Below, piece after piece: positions 43,676 to 53,516 of a stretch of 64,000 bases of DNA. Location: NCBI RefSeq assembly GCF_003627755.1, contig NZ_CP032694.1:4336501-4400500 (forward strand), given 5' to 3'. Under the pieces are notes generated by a model. It ran no database searches and was not told the DNA's origin. It worked only from the letters and a program-made list of their open reading frames with translations. The number at the start of each line of letters is the position of its first letter. The first letter of the stretch is position 1. The translations under genes were made by a program, and so were the position numbers. This DNA is from Rhizobium jaguaris. Its GTDB lineage: Bacteria > Pseudomonadota > Alphaproteobacteria > Rhizobiales > Rhizobiaceae.

Positions 43676-44703
43676 GCGAGACCCAATCCCTGATGCTGAC
43701 GGAGGCCGGCCAGTCGCCTGACGTGGTCGCGACCCTGCTCGAGAAGGAAAAACCCGTCTTTGCCGAAATCGCAAAGCTCTTCTCCTCCACCCGTCCCTCA
43801 ATGATCACCACGGCGGCGCGCGGTTCTTCCGATCACGCCGCCACCTTCTTCAAATATCTCTTCGAAATCTCCCATGGCGTGCCCGTCGCCTCCGTCGGCC
43901 CTTCGATCGCCTCGGTCTACGGCGCTCCTCTCCACCTGAAGGGCGGCATCCACTTCACTGTATCGCAATCCGGCGGCAGCCCCGACATCGTCGCGCTGCA
44001 GGCGGCCGCTAAGCAGGGCGGCGCCACGACGATTGCCGTCGTCAACGTCACCGACAGTCCGCTCGCCAAGGAGGCCGACATCGTGCTCGGCCTCAATGCT
44101 GGCCCGGAAAAGAGTGTCGCTGCCACGAAATCCTTCATTGCCTCCGCCGCCGCACTTGCGGGCGTCACCGCAGCAATCTCGGGAGACCAGGCGCTTGCCG
44201 CCGGCCTCGCCAAATTGCCGGAAGCACTCGCTGCGACATCGGGGATCGACGGCAAGGCGGCCGAAGACGTGCTCTTCAATGCCTCATCGCTTTACACCGG
44301 CGGCCGCGGACCGGCCTTCGCCATTGCGCTGGAGGCAGCGCTGAAGGCCAAGGAAACCTCCGGCCTGCATGCCGAAGCCTTTTCGCTCGCAGAATTGATG
44401 CATGGACCGATGCGGCTGGTTCAGCCGGGTTTCCCGATCGTCGCTTTCGCGCCGGACGATGCCGCCTTCGCCAACAATGCCAAGGCACTAGAGCGCCTGC
44501 AGAAGCTTGGCGCCACGGCCGTATCCTTCTCTACCGCCGCACTCCCCGGCATCAACCTGCGCATGCCCACCACCGGCAATGGTCTGCTGGACCCGCTGGT
44601 ATCGCTGCTCTGCTATTACCGTCTTGCCGAGTCCGTGACCCGCCGCAAGGGTTTCGATCCGGACAAGCCGGCCAATCTTCTCAAGGTAACGGAGACCATG
44701 TGA
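43672..44703 (+). CDS. Double-SIS-domain amino-sugar phosphate deaminase/isomerase
   Basis: A 343-residue protein made of two SIS domains (about 30-170 and 200-335), equivalent to the isomerase half of GlmS without the glutaminase domain. Sugar-phosphate-binding motifs are TAARGSSDHAATF, VSQSGGSPDIVAL, AATKSFIAS and SLAELMHGPMRL. Proteins of this layout next to nagA usually convert glucosamine-6-phosphate to fructose-6-phosphate and ammonia. It overlaps the GntR gene (ATGA) and the nagA start, so expression is tightly coupled. An AgaS-like galactosamine role is possible. Confidence 0.9.
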   Translation: MSETQSLMLTEAGQSPDVVATLLEKEKPVFAEIAKLFSSTRPSMITTAARGSSDHAATFFKYLFEISHGVPVASVGPSIASVYGAPLHLKGGIHFTVSQSGGSPDIVALQAAAKQGGATTIAVVNVTDSPLAKEADIVLGLNAGPEKSVAATKSFIASAAALAGVTAAISGDQALAAGLAKLPEALAATSGIDGKAAEDVLFNASSLYTGGRGPAFAIALEAALKAKETSGLHAEAFSLAELMHGPMRLVQPGFPIVAFAPDDAAFANNAKALERLQKLGATAVSFSTAALPGINLRMPTTGNGLLDPLVSLLCYYRLAESVTRRKGFDPDKPANLLKVTETM

Positions 44704-45860
44704 TGGACTACAAGGTCTTTACCGGCGCCCGCATCTTCGACGGCGAGCGCTTTCATGAGGATAGCGCGCTGGTGACGGGCAATGGCCGTGTACAGACCAT
44801 CACCGCCGCCAACAATGTGCCCGGCAATGCCGAAGTGATCCGCCTTCAAGGCGGCGTGCTGTCCCCCGGCTTCATCGACGCACAGGTGAACGGCGGCGGC
44901 GGCCGCATGCTGAATGACGAGCCCTCTGCCGAATCCATGTATATGATCGCCGATGGGCATCGTCCCTATGGCACCACTGCGCTGCTGCCGACGCTGATCA
45001 CCGATGTCGCTGCGGCAACGACGGCGGCGATCGAAGCGGCAACCGAAGCCGTCAAGGCCAACCGTGGCGTCGCCGGCCTGCATCTCGAAGGCCCGCATCT
45101 GGCGCCGGCCCGCAAGGGCGCGCATCTGGCCGAGCTGATGCGCCCCGTCGAAGACAGCGACGTCAAGACCTTCGTCCGCGCCCGCGAGGCGATCGGCACC
45201 CTGCTGATCACCATGGCGGCGGAGCAGGTCACCGAACGCCAGGTACAGGCGCTGAACGAAGGCGGCGTCATCGTCAGCATCGGTCACAGCGACAGCACGG
45301 CGGAGGCGGCCGATGCCCGCTTCGACGCCGGTGCCCGTGGCGTCACCCATCTCTTCAACGCCATGAGCCAGATGGGCCATCGCGCTCCGGGCCTCGTGGG
45401 GGCTGCGATCGACCATCCCGCGCCCTGGTGCGGCATCATCGCCGATGGCCACCATGTCGATCCGCGGGCGCTGCGCATCGCCCTTCGCGCCAAGCGCGGC
45501 GAAGGCCGGCTGTTCTTCGTCACTGACGCCATGTCGCTGGTCGGTACCGATCTTCCGAGCTTCACCTTGAACGGCCGCACCGTCTACCGCACCAAGGGTG
45601 GCTATTGCTCGAAGCTGACGCTCGATGACGGCACGCTCGCCGGCTCCGACGTCGATATGGCCTCGACGATCCGCTACGGCGTGAACGTCCTCGAATTGCC
45701 GCTGGCGGAAGCCTTGCGCATGGCGACGTCCTATCCGGCCCGCTTCCTGCGGCTCGCCGATCGTGGTCACCTGACGCCTGGCGCCCGCGCCGATCTCGTC
45801 CATATCAACGACGGCATCGAAGTCACCGGGACATGGATCTCGGGCCAGCCGTCAGCCTGA
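44703..45860 (+). CDS. nagA: N-acetylglucosamine-6-phosphate deacetylase
   Basis: A 385-residue amidohydrolase-fold enzyme that removes acetate from GlcNAc-6-phosphate. Conserved segments are [33 protein letters not shown] (metal-binding Glu), [13 protein letters not shown] and [10 protein letters not shown] (metal-binding His residues), and [12 protein letters not shown] with the catalytic Asp. The ATG at 44703 overlaps the preceding stop (TGATG); a GTG one codon earlier is an alternative. Its product is the substrate for the SIS deaminase encoded just upstream. The GntR protein probably controls the set. Confidence 0.95.
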   Translation: MDYKVFTGARIFDGERFHEDSALVTGNGRVQTITAANNVPGNAEVIRLQGGVLSPGFIDAQVNGGGGRMLNDEPSAESMYMIADGHRPYGTTALLPTLITDVAAATTAAIEAATEAVKANRGVAGLHLEGPHLAPARKGAHLAELMRPVEDSDVKTFVRAREAIGTLLITMAAEQVTERQVQALNEGGVIVSIGHSDSTAEAADARFDAGARGVTHLFNAMSQMGHRAPGLVGAAIDHPAPWCGIIADGHHVDPRALRIALRAKRGEGRLFFVTDAMSLVGTDLPSFTLNGRTVYRTKGGYCSKLTLDDGTLAGSDVDMASTIRYGVNVLELPLAEALRMATSYPARFLRLADRGHLTPGARADLVHINDGIEVTGTWISGQPSA

Positions 45861-45879
45861 AACCGTAGAGAGGCACGGA

Positions 45880-46608
45880 ATGACCGCAGTCACGGACAGC
45901 TATTTCTCCGCCCTCATCGGCCGGCTGGAAACCTTGCGCGAAACGCTCGCCGAACCGATGGCGAAGGCCGCCGAGGTCATTTGCGCGGCGGCACGAGCCG
46001 ATCGCCGCGTCTATGTCTTCGGCACCGGTCATTCGCATATGCTGGCGGAAGAGGTGCACTACCGCGCCGGTGGTCTGGCCTTTACCATCCCCGTGTTGGT
46101 CGGCTCGGCCATGCTGCATGAAGGCGCCGTGATCAGTTCGGTCTATGAGCGCACCGAGGGTCTGATACGGCCGATCTTCGAGCGCTACGGCATGCAGCCC
46201 GGCGATGTCCTGGTCATCGCCTCCAATTCCGGTGTCAACGCCGCCCCGATCGAGGCCGCCGATTACGGCCGCGAGATCGGTGCGACTGTCATTGCCATCA
46301 CCTCGCTCGCCTACTCCACGGCCATCGCCAACGGCCGACGTCGTTTGGCCGATATCGCCGATATCGTCTTCGACAACGGCCTGCCGCCGGGCGACGCCAT
46401 TATCGGTCTGCCGCGCAGTGATTTCAGGGTCGGGCCGGCATCGACGGCAATCGGCACCACGGTGCTGAACGCCATCTTCGCCGAAGTCGCGGCCGAGCTT
46501 AGCAAGGACGGCGATCCGCCGGTCTATCTCAGCGCCAACATGCCAGGCGCCAAGGAGATCAATCAGCGGCTGGTAAAAAAATACCGGCCGCGCAATCCTC
46601 ATCTTTGA
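45880..46608 (+). CDS. SIS domain-containing protein (UPF0309 type)
   Basis: A 242-residue single-SIS protein. The phosphosugar-binding loops are [16 protein letters not shown] and [18 protein letters not shown]. The region ITSLAYSTA and the C-terminal [20 protein letters not shown] complete the fold. It resembles uncharacterised sugar isomerase-like proteins found in amino-sugar or PTS-like operons. AGAGAGGCACGGA lies before the ATG, 19 bases after the nagA stop, so it is the last gene of the amino-sugar operon. Its role may be isomerising an amino-sugar phosphate or sensing one. Confidence 0.87.
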   Translation: MTAVTDSYFSALIGRLETLRETLAEPMAKAAEVICAAARADRRVYVFGTGHSHMLAEEVHYRAGGLAFTIPVLVGSAMLHEGAVISSVYERTEGLIRPIFERYGMQPGDVLVIASNSGVNAAPIEAADYGREIGATVIAITSLAYSTAIANGRRRLADIADIVFDNGLPPGDAIIGLPRSDFRVGPASTAIGTTVLNAIFAEVAAELSKDGDPPVYLSANMPGAKEINQRLVKKYRPRNPHL

Positions 46609-47027
46609 TCAGATGCTGTCTCGCCCTTCTAAACTTATCGAAAGCGGGCCGAGAACCAAAAAGCTTGGATTCCGCCGAGGCTCAATCCCGAGTCTGGAAC
46701 TGTTCAATTTTCACGGAACCGCCCACTGACAAAGAGCTCCTTTGCCCGCCTGCAGGCAATGCCGCCGAATGCGCGATGCTCCTAGCGATATTCCGATGTG
46801 CTCCCTTGACGTGCACTTCACTCACCAGCATAGTGCCCGAATAGCAATCTTATATCAGATCTGATTTTATGCTGAAGCCTTGGGAGGGGCGACAAGGTCG
46901 AGCGCATAGGATTGTCTGAGCGGCCGGTCGCATCGATCCTCGCACGGTCCGAACTGCGAAGATGGAGCACAGGGAGATCTCGATAGGCGGCTGATAATCA
47001 TTCGAACGCATCTGGGAGGAAAACAGG
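46609..47027. promoter_or_regulatory. Intergenic region with palindrome before the peptide SBP gene
   Basis: This 419-bp gap contains no supported gene; a 79-codon open frame across it has no family features or ribosome site. A perfect palindrome ATCAGATCTGAT at 46854-46865 lies in an AT-rich patch 160 bp before the SBP start. It looks like a site for a GntR/FadR-type regulator. GGGAGGAAAACAGG at 47012-47025 is the ribosome site of the SBP gene. Confidence 0.45.
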
Positions 47028-48644
47028 ATGAGCGTTTCGCGCAGAGAGTTTCTCGTTCAAACCGGATTGGTGACAGCCGCAGCCGCCTTGGGCTCCAGTG
47101 TCACCAGCGTACCGAGCTTTGCAGCGGACAGCGACACCATCACAATCGCGCTTGCCGCCCGCGGCCCCGTCGGCCTCAATCCACAACAGACCGGTCTGAA
47201 TGGCGGCGACAACTGGGGCATTGACCAGATGTACGATACTCTGGTGAAAGCACCCGATGGTCGCTGGGCGGTGAAGCCGGAAGAGTTTCTGCCCAGTATC
47301 GCCGAAAGCTGGGAATCGTCGGCCGATGCCAAGACCTGGACCTACAAAATCCGCAGCGGCGTGAAATTTCACAAGGGCTACGGCGAAGTGACTGCCGACG
47401 ACGTCGTCTTCACATTCGGCCGCCAGCTCGATCCGAAACTGCCGACGGCAAATAAGGTGTTCTATTCCAACATTGCCACCTGCGAGGCCGTAGATCCGAT
47501 GACGGTGCGCTTCACGCTGAAAAGCCCGGATCCGCTATTCAACGGCAGTTGCGCTTCGACGCTCAGCGTCTCAATTCTTTGCAAGAAGGCGTTCGGGGAG
47601 AAGGGCGACGGCTACAACACCGACCCGATCGGCACCGGTCCCTATCAAGTGAAATCCTTCAGCCAGACGGACGGTATTCAATTCGTAGCCTTTCCGGATC
47701 ATTTTGAAGGCCCTCCGGTTACGCCCAATCTGCAGGTCTCCTATATCGCCGATACGACTGCGCGGACCCTCGCCTTTGCGTCCGGTCAGGTCGATATGAT
47801 CGAAGGGGTGCGTGCGCCGGGCTGGATCGACTCGATGAAGCAGCGCTTGCCGCAGACGATCTTCGATGCGACGGCGCCGGGCAGCCACAATACGCTCAAT
47901 ATCAACCTGACCCGCAAGCCGCTGGACAATCTCAAGGTGCGGCAGGCCATACGCTACGGCATCGACAATGCGGCGATCGCCTCTGCCTTCAACGGCATTG
48001 CGGCGCCCATGGTCGGGGTGATTGCTTCGGAGTTTGCCGGCTCCGTGAAGCTCGCCGATCTGCCGCCGGAACTGCAATACAAGCCCGATCCGGAAAAGGC
48101 GAAGGCGTTGCTCGCCGAGGCAGGCTATCCCGACGGCGTGACGATTCCCTGCTATGTCAGCCAGCGCGAGGACTACTCCTCGATCATGCTGATGATACAG
48201 GAACAGTTGCGCGGAGCGAACATCAAGCTCGATCTCAGCATGATCGACCACAACGCCTTCCATGCGGACAACCGCCTCGACAAGAATGCGCTCGCCCTCT
48301 ACTCATCGAGTTTCCCGCCGGTACCGACACTGACGCTCTCCTCCCAGCTTGCCGCCGCCGCCGAAGTCAAGGCCGACGGCAAGGGACAGGGCAACTACAG
48401 CCACTACGGCGTCGCCATTCCCGGCATCGATGATCTTCTTACTCAGGCCCAGAACGAACCTGATTTTAACAAGCGCATCGCAATCATCCAAGCGGCTGAA
48501 AAGAAGGTATTGACCGATCTGCCCTTGCTCGGCGTTATCACGCTGTCCTATGTGATCGCCCGAAATCCGCGCATCGATATCGGCTACAAGGTCGAGTCGG
48601 GCCCAGCCTATTGGTCGCTGGCGAAGGCCAAGCGCATCGCCTAG
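47028..48644 (+). CDS. Peptide/nickel-type ABC transporter solute-binding protein (SBP family 5), orphan
   Basis: A 538-residue family 5 binding protein. GGGAGGAAAACAGG precedes the ATG. The N-terminus MSVSRREFLVQTGLVTAAAA is a twin-arginine signal with cleavage near PSFAA. The body has the family pattern: WGIDQMYDTLVK, PSIAESWESSADAKTWTYKI, SGVKFHKGYGEVTADDVVFT and IGTGPYQVKSF. Family 5 proteins bind oligopeptides, nickel, opines or oligosaccharides. No permease or ATPase follows, so it must join a transporter encoded elsewhere or act in sensing. The next gene is on the opposite strand beyond a hairpin repeat. Confidence 0.92.
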   Translation: MSVSRREFLVQTGLVTAAAALGSSVTSVPSFAADSDTITIALAARGPVGLNPQQTGLNGGDNWGIDQMYDTLVKAPDGRWAVKPEEFLPSIAESWESSADAKTWTYKIRSGVKFHKGYGEVTADDVVFTFGRQLDPKLPTANKVFYSNIATCEAVDPMTVRFTLKSPDPLFNGSCASTLSVSILCKKAFGEKGDGYNTDPIGTGPYQVKSFSQTDGIQFVAFPDHFEGPPVTPNLQVSYIADTTARTLAFASGQVDMIEGVRAPGWIDSMKQRLPQTIFDATAPGSHNTLNINLTRKPLDNLKVRQAIRYGIDNAAIASAFNGIAAPMVGVIASEFAGSVKLADLPPELQYKPDPEKAKALLAEAGYPDGVTIPCYVSQREDYSSIMLMIQEQLRGANIKLDLSMIDHNAFHADNRLDKNALALYSSSFPPVPTLTLSSQLAAAAEVKADGKGQGNYSHYGVAIPGIDDLLTQAQNEPDFNKRIAIIQAAEKKVLTDLPLLGVITLSYVIARNPRIDIGYKVESGPAYWSLAKAKRIA

Positions 48645-48680
48645 AGCGGCGTACGTTCTATTTAATCCGCAGCACTCTAT

Positions 48681-48710
48681 CCGCTTCCAGGTGATTCCAC
48701 CTGAAAGCGG
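48681..48710. repeat. Hairpin repeat (CCGCTTCCAGGTG type), copy 2
   Basis: CCGCTTCCAGGTG pairs with CACCTGAAAGCGG over a 4-base loop. It is a near copy of 42717-42746 and lies between convergent genes ending at 48644 and 48718, a good place for a bidirectional terminator. Confidence 0.65.
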
Positions 48711-48717
48711 AATGCCT

Positions 48718-51700
48718 CTAGTGCGTTTCCGTCTTGGTTGCCGTCCTCAGGGGCTCCACCGACGCGTCCTCGACGGCCTCCGGCTGCCGACGCCGCCTGC
48801 GCAGCACGACATAGAAGACCGGGGTCAGGAACAGGCCGAACAGCGTTACGCCGAGCATGCCCGAGAAGACCGCGGTGCCGAGCGACTGGCGCATTTCCGC
48901 GCCGGGGCCGGTGGCGATCATCAGCGGCACGACACCGAAGATGAAGGCGAAGGCAGTCATCAGGATTGGCCGCAAACGCAGATGGCTGGCCTCGATCGCC
49001 GCTTCGACGGCACTCTTGCCCTCCAACTGCGCCTGTCGGGCGAATTCCACAATCAGGATCGCGTTTTTCGCCGCAAGGCCGATCAGCACGATGAGGCCGA
49101 TCTGCGTCAGGATATTGTTGTCCATGCCCCTGAGATGCACGCCGATCAGAGCAGCGAGCACCGCCAGCGGCACGATCAGGATGATGGCAAGCGGCAGGAT
49201 CCAGCTTTCATATTGCGCCGAAAGCGCCAGGAAGACGAAGATGACCGACAGCGCAAAGATATAGACCGCCGTATTGCCGGTATTCCGCTCCTGATAAGCA
49301 AGTTCCGTCCATTCGAACGTCGTGCCCGGCGGCAGCAGATTCTTCGCCAGTCCTTCCATCGTATCGAGCGCGGTGCCGGTCGAAACACCCTGCCCCGGAT
49401 TGCCCTGGAGGGGAACCGAGACATACATATTGTAGCGTTGAACGAGTGTCGGCCCGGTCGTATCCCTGATGTCGACCAGCGTACCGAGCGGCACGAGCGC
49501 ACCGGTGGCCGAACGAACCTTCAGCGCGAGAATATCGTCGCGGTCCATACGGAATTGCTGGTCTGCCTGCGCCCGCACCTGATATACGCGGCCGAAGGCG
49601 TTGAAGTCGTTGACATAGGACGTGCCGAGATTGATCGACAAAGTCTCGAAGATATTCGGGATCGGCACGTTCAGCGCCCGCGCCTTATCGCGATCGATCG
49701 CCAGGAAATATTGCGGGCTATTGGCCGAGAAAGTGGTGAAGACGCCGCTAACGCCCTTGTTCTGTGCGGCCACGCCCATGAGCTGATAGGCAAGCGGCAG
49801 AATACGGCGCATATCGGGATTTTCCCGATCCATGATCTGCATTTTGAAGCCGCCGGAATTGCCGACGCCGCGGATGGAAGGCGGCGGAATGGCAATGATG
49901 AAGGCTTCCTGGATGCCTTGAAGACTGCCGTAAAGCTGACCGATGATCTTGCTCGCCGATTCTCCGCTCTTCAGTCTTTCCTCGAACGGCTTGAACGGCG
50001 TGAAGATGACGCCGGAATTCGAGGCATTCGTGAAGGTCGCGCCATTGAAACCGGCAAAGGCGACGGCATTTTCGACGCCCGGTGTTTTCCGGATGATCTC
50101 CGTCGCCTTCTGAATGACCGCGTTGGTACGCGCCAACGACGCGCCATCCGGAAGCTGCACGACGACGATGGCATAGCCCTGGTCCATGGTCGGGATGAAG
50201 CCTTGCGGCACGATCCTGCCCATGTACAACGTCGCGCCAAGCAGCCCTACGAAAACGAGAAGGGCACAGCCGCGCGCGACCCAGGTGGTGACCAGATGGC
50301 GGATGATCCAGGAATAGCCGCGGCTCATCCGATCGAAACCCTGGTTGAACCCATTGCCCAGAGCGCGGCCAAAGCGTGAGAAGATGCTGTTCGACTTCTT
50401 ATGGTCGTGCGGACGCAATACGATCGACGCAAGCGCCGGCGACAGCGTCAGCGAATTCAGGCAGGAGATCGCCGTCGCGACGGAAATGGTCACCGCGAAC
50501 TGCCGGTAGAATTGCCCCGTTATGCCGGGAATGAAAGCCGTCGGCAGGAAGACGGCGATCAGAACCAGCGAGATCGCCAGCACGGCGGTGCCGACCTCGT
50601 TCATGGTCACATGCGCGGCTTCTCTCGGTGTCATTCCGAGTGCGAGATTGCGCTCGACATTTTCGACGACGACGATCGCATCGTCGACGACGATACCGAT
50701 GGCCAGCACCAGGCCGAACAGCGTCAGCATGTTCAGCGAAAAACCGAGCGCAAGCAGAAACGCGAAGGTGCCGATCAGCGATACCGGAATTGCAACGATC
50801 GGAATGATCGCCGTTCGCCAGGATTGCAGGAAGACCAGCACGACGATGGCGACGAGGATGGCGGCCTCGAAGATCGTCTTGTACACCTCGTTGATCGATT
50901 CTGAGATGAAGTCGGTCGGATTGTAGACGATGCGATATTCGAGGCCCTGGGGGAAATCCTGCGCCAGATCCTTCATCGTCTTCTGGATGGACGCGGCGGC
51001 GTCGAGCGCATTGGTGCCAGGCCGCGCAAAGATGCCGAGCGCAACGGCGGGGGCGCCGTTCAGATAACTATTGGTGACGTAGTCCTGGGCACCGAGCTCG
51101 ATGCGCGCCACGTCCTGCAGCTGCACGAGCCTGCCACTATCCGTCGCCTTGACGATGACATAGCGGAATTGCCTGGGATCGGAAAAACGTCCCTGGGTCG
51201 TCACCGTATATTGAAAGGCGTTGGTGCCCGAAATCGGCGGCCCGCCGATCGAGCCGCCCGATACCTGCACGTTCTGATCCCTTAGCGCCTGGACGATATC
51301 GCCGGCGGTCATGCCGTAGGCGGAAAGCTTTTCCGGGTCGAGCCAGATGCGCAGCGAATATTGCCGCTCGCCAAAGAGCTGGACGTCGCCGACACCGTCG
51401 AGGCGGACGAGAAGGTCGCGGATACGCGTGCGGGCGTAGTTGGAGATATAAAGCTGATCATAACGATTGCTGGGCGAAAGCAGATGCACGACCATCATCA
51501 GATCGGGCGAGCTTTTGACCGTGGTGATGCCGATGCGCCGAACATCGTCCGGCAGGCGCGGTTCGGCGATAGCGACGCGGTTCTGGACCAGCACCTGCGC
51601 CTTGTCGAGATCCGTACCGAGCTTGAAGGTGATGGTCAGCGACATCGAACCATCGGCGCTGGAATAGGAGGACATATAAAGCATGTCCTCGACACCGTTG

Positions 51701-51912
51701 ACCTCCTGCTCGATCGGTGTCGCCACCGTATCGGCGATCGTCTGCGAATCCGCGCCCGGATAGGACGTTCGCACCACGATGGTCGGCGGCGCGACCTCGG
51801 GATATTGCGCGACCGGAAGCTGGAAATAGGCGATGCCGCCGACAATCAGCAGCACGATGGAAAGAACCGACGCGAAAATCGGCCGGTCGACGAAGAAATG
51901 GGAAAATCTCAT
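48718..51912 (-). CDS. RND multidrug efflux pump inner-membrane transporter (HAE1, AcrB/MexB-like)
   Basis: A 1064-residue proton-driven exporter with the classical twofold repeat: a membrane segment, a large periplasmic domain and six membrane segments in each half. The N-terminus MRFSHFFVDRPIFASVLSIV is typical. The proton-relay Asp pair is in GIVVDDAIVVVENVERN (TM4), and the TM10 Lys is in GLAAKNAILIVEFA. Expected partners are the adaptor encoded just upstream (four-base overlap) and an outer-membrane TolC-like channel, which is absent from the window. It exports hydrophobic drugs or plant-derived toxicants; the exact range is unknown. Confidence 0.97.
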   Translation of the reverse strand: MRFSHFFVDRPIFASVLSIVLLIVGGIAYFQLPVAQYPEVAPPTIVVRTSYPGADSQTIADTVATPIEQEVNGVEDMLYMSSYSSADGSMSLTITFKLGTDLDKAQVLVQNRVAIAEPRLPDDVRRIGITTVKSSPDLMMVVHLLSPSNRYDQLYISNYARTRIRDLLVRLDGVGDVQLFGERQYSLRIWLDPEKLSAYGMTAGDIVQALRDQNVQVSGGSIGGPPISGTNAFQYTVTTQGRFSDPRQFRYVIVKATDSGRLVQLQDVARIELGAQDYVTNSYLNGAPAVALGIFARPGTNALDAAASIQKTMKDLAQDFPQGLEYRIVYNPTDFISESINEVYKTIFEAAILVAIVVLVFLQSWRTAIIPIVAIPVSLIGTFAFLLALGFSLNMLTLFGLVLAIGIVVDDAIVVVENVERNLALGMTPREAAHVTMNEVGTAVLAISLVLIAVFLPTAFIPGITGQFYRQFAVTISVATAISCLNSLTLSPALASIVLRPHDHKKSNSIFSRFGRALGNGFNQGFDRMSRGYSWIIRHLVTTWVARGCALLVFVGLLGATLYMGRIVPQGFIPTMDQGYAIVVVQLPDGASLARTNAVIQKATEIIRKTPGVENAVAFAGFNGATFTNASNSGVIFTPFKPFEERLKSGESASKIIGQLYGSLQGIQEAFIIAIPPPSIRGVGNSGGFKMQIMDRENPDMRRILPLAYQLMGVAAQNKGVSGVFTTFSANSPQYFLAIDRDKARALNVPIPNIFETLSINLGTSYVNDFNAFGRVYQVRAQADQQFRMDRDDILALKVRSATGALVPLGTLVDIRDTTGPTLVQRYNMYVSVPLQGNPGQGVSTGTALDTMEGLAKNLLPPGTTFEWTELAYQERNTGNTAVYIFALSVIFVFLALSAQYESWILPLAIILIVPLAVLAALIGVHLRGMDNNILTQIGLIVLIGLAAKNAILIVEFARQAQLEGKSAVEAAIEASHLRLRPILMTAFAFIFGVVPLMIATGPGAEMRQSLGTAVFSGMLGVTLFGLFLTPVFYVVLRRRRRQPEAVEDASVEPLRTATKTETH

Positions 51913-53093
51913 TGGTCCGACCCCTGAACCGCTGCCTGGGCCGGCGCCTCCTCGTTCGCCGCTTCCTGCGGAAGCTGGATCAATTGCGGCGCGACCTTTA
52001 CACCGGGCCGGATGCGCATCAGCCCGTTAACGACGATGGTCTCGTCACCGGTCATGCCGCTTCGAATGACGCGATAGCCGTAAAGCTTCGGCCCAAGCCG
52101 CACGGACTTCGGCGTAATACCGCCATCGGCACCGACGACGTAGACGACGCGTTGATCCTGATCGGCACCGATGGCTTCATCGGGAACGAGGATCGCCTTG
52201 TAGCTGTTGGAACCCGCGACCTGAATGCGCCCGAACAGGCCGGGCTGCAGGACGAAATTCGGATTGGGAAAACGGGCGCGCACGCGGATCGTGCCGCTTT
52301 CGTTGTCGACGCGGTTTTCTGCGAAATCGAGCTTGCCCTTGAACGGCTGCTGGTGCGGGTCGGCGATCGTGACGGTGACATCGAGGCCACCGCCGCCCTG
52401 CTGGAGGGCGCTGCCGTTCTTGCGCGCCTCGTCGGCATAGGACAGCAGCCGGCGTTCGTCGACGTCGAAATAGAAATCGATCGGATCGAGCGCGACGATC
52501 GTCGTCAACACCGTCTGATCCGCCTGGACGAGGTTGCCGACGGAAATCAGGCGTCGGTCGATACGACCACCGAGCGGCGCGGTGATCTTGGTATATTCCA
52601 TGTCGAGCGAGGCGCGATCGACAGCCGCCTGCGCGCCGCGGACATTTGCCTGCGCCGAGATCAGGTCGCGGCGGCGATCGTCGAGATTGGACGCGGAGAG
52701 ACTGCCGGTGCCCGCCAATGCCTGCGTCCGCTGAAATTGCGCATCGGCGTTCGTGAGCGTCGACTTCGCGACTTCCAGGGAAGCCGTGGCTTCATTCAGT
52801 GCGTTGACGTAGGGCCGCTGGTCGATGACGAAGAGCAGGTCTCCCTGCTTCACCATTGTACCGTCCTGAAAATGCACTTCCTGCAGATAGCCGCCGATGC
52901 GCGAGCGGACGGAGACCTCGTCGACCGCCTGGAAGCGGCCGATGAATTCATCGCTATCGATCACGTCCCGGACGATGGGCTTGGCGACCGTCACGGGTGC
53001 CGCGGGCGGCGCACTCTGCGCCAGCGCCTGAGCCCCCGTAAGAACAGTAATTGCACAGCTCAATAAAGCGACACGCGCCAGCGTCATCGGCAT
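51909..53093 (-). CDS. RND efflux periplasmic adaptor subunit
   Basis: A 394-residue membrane fusion protein. The ATG at 53093 (MPMTLARVALLSCAITVLTG) gives a Sec signal or N-terminal anchor cleaved near QALAQ. It is followed by beta-barrel, lipoyl (GRFQAVDEVSVRSRIGGYLQ, then GTMVKQGDLLFVID) and alpha-hairpin regions, with the second lipoyl half at LDMEYTKITAPLGGRIDRRL. There is no lipobox Cys, so it is probably a soluble or membrane-anchored AcrA relative. It bridges the transporter at 48718-51912 to an outer-membrane channel. A GGGGG tract precedes the start. Confidence 0.95.
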   Translation of the reverse strand: MPMTLARVALLSCAITVLTGAQALAQSAPPAAPVTVAKPIVRDVIDSDEFIGRFQAVDEVSVRSRIGGYLQEVHFQDGTMVKQGDLLFVIDQRPYVNALNEATASLEVAKSTLTNADAQFQRTQALAGTGSLSASNLDDRRRDLISAQANVRGAQAAVDRASLDMEYTKITAPLGGRIDRRLISVGNLVQADQTVLTTIVALDPIDFYFDVDERRLLSYADEARKNGSALQQGGGGLDVTVTIADPHQQPFKGKLDFAENRVDNESGTIRVRARFPNPNFVLQPGLFGRIQVAGSNSYKAILVPDEAIGADQDQRVVYVVGADGGITPKSVRLGPKLYGYRVIRSGMTGDETIVVNGLMRIRPGVKVAPQLIQLPQEAANEEAPAQAAVQGSDQ

Positions 53094-53516
53094 GAAGGAC
53101 CCCCTAAACAATAGATCACCCACGGCAAAACTGCCGCGTTAAGCGTTCGTCATGTCTGCCTGCAGCCTTCCGCGAAGGACCTGCCACCGCCGATAACGGA
53201 TTCCGGCCAGGTCTCTTCGGACTTCCCAAATGCGTCGCGGATGACTGACGATCCGCGACGTCCTCCAGCTCTAGAGCGCCGCGTTCGCTTGAACGTACAA
53301 AGGTCGCTCTGGACTTTTAGCCTGTAGCATCTTGTTCGCCTGAAGGGTGATTTCACCCGAAAGCATGATACTCCAGTCTGGCACTTTCAACACAATGTAT
53401 AAACAGTTTATCGATTTCGACAACAGGGAATAGCTGCAGCGTGTCGGCTGCAACTATTTGTTTTTTTTAATATACCGATAGCGATGAAGGGTTGATGACA
53501 CGGTATGGACCGGTCC
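53094..53516 (-). promoter_or_regulatory. RND operon promoter region with operator-like inverted repeat
   Basis: This 423-bp gap has no gene. Read leftwards, a plausible sigma-70-type promoter has -35 TTGTCG (53418-53423), a 16-bp spacer and -10 TATACA (53396-53401). The perfect inverted repeat ATAAAC-A-GTTTAT (53399-53411) overlaps the -10, as expected for a repressor site. No regulator gene is adjacent. The part at about 53271-53375 carries CCGCGTTCGCTTGAACGTAC and GGGTGATTTCACCCGAAAGC, which look like dispersed hairpin repeats. Confidence 0.55.

Noticed and set aside
46605..46844. 79-codon open frame after the SIS gene
   Set aside because: Composition and lack of a ribosome site suggest chance. 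It overlaps the end of the SIS gene and shows no motif.
48691..50379. Long plus-strand open frame opposite the RND transporter gene
   Set aside because: The product is rich in Arg, His and Asp with no membrane or domain pattern. The minus strand encodes an unmistakable AcrB-like protein.
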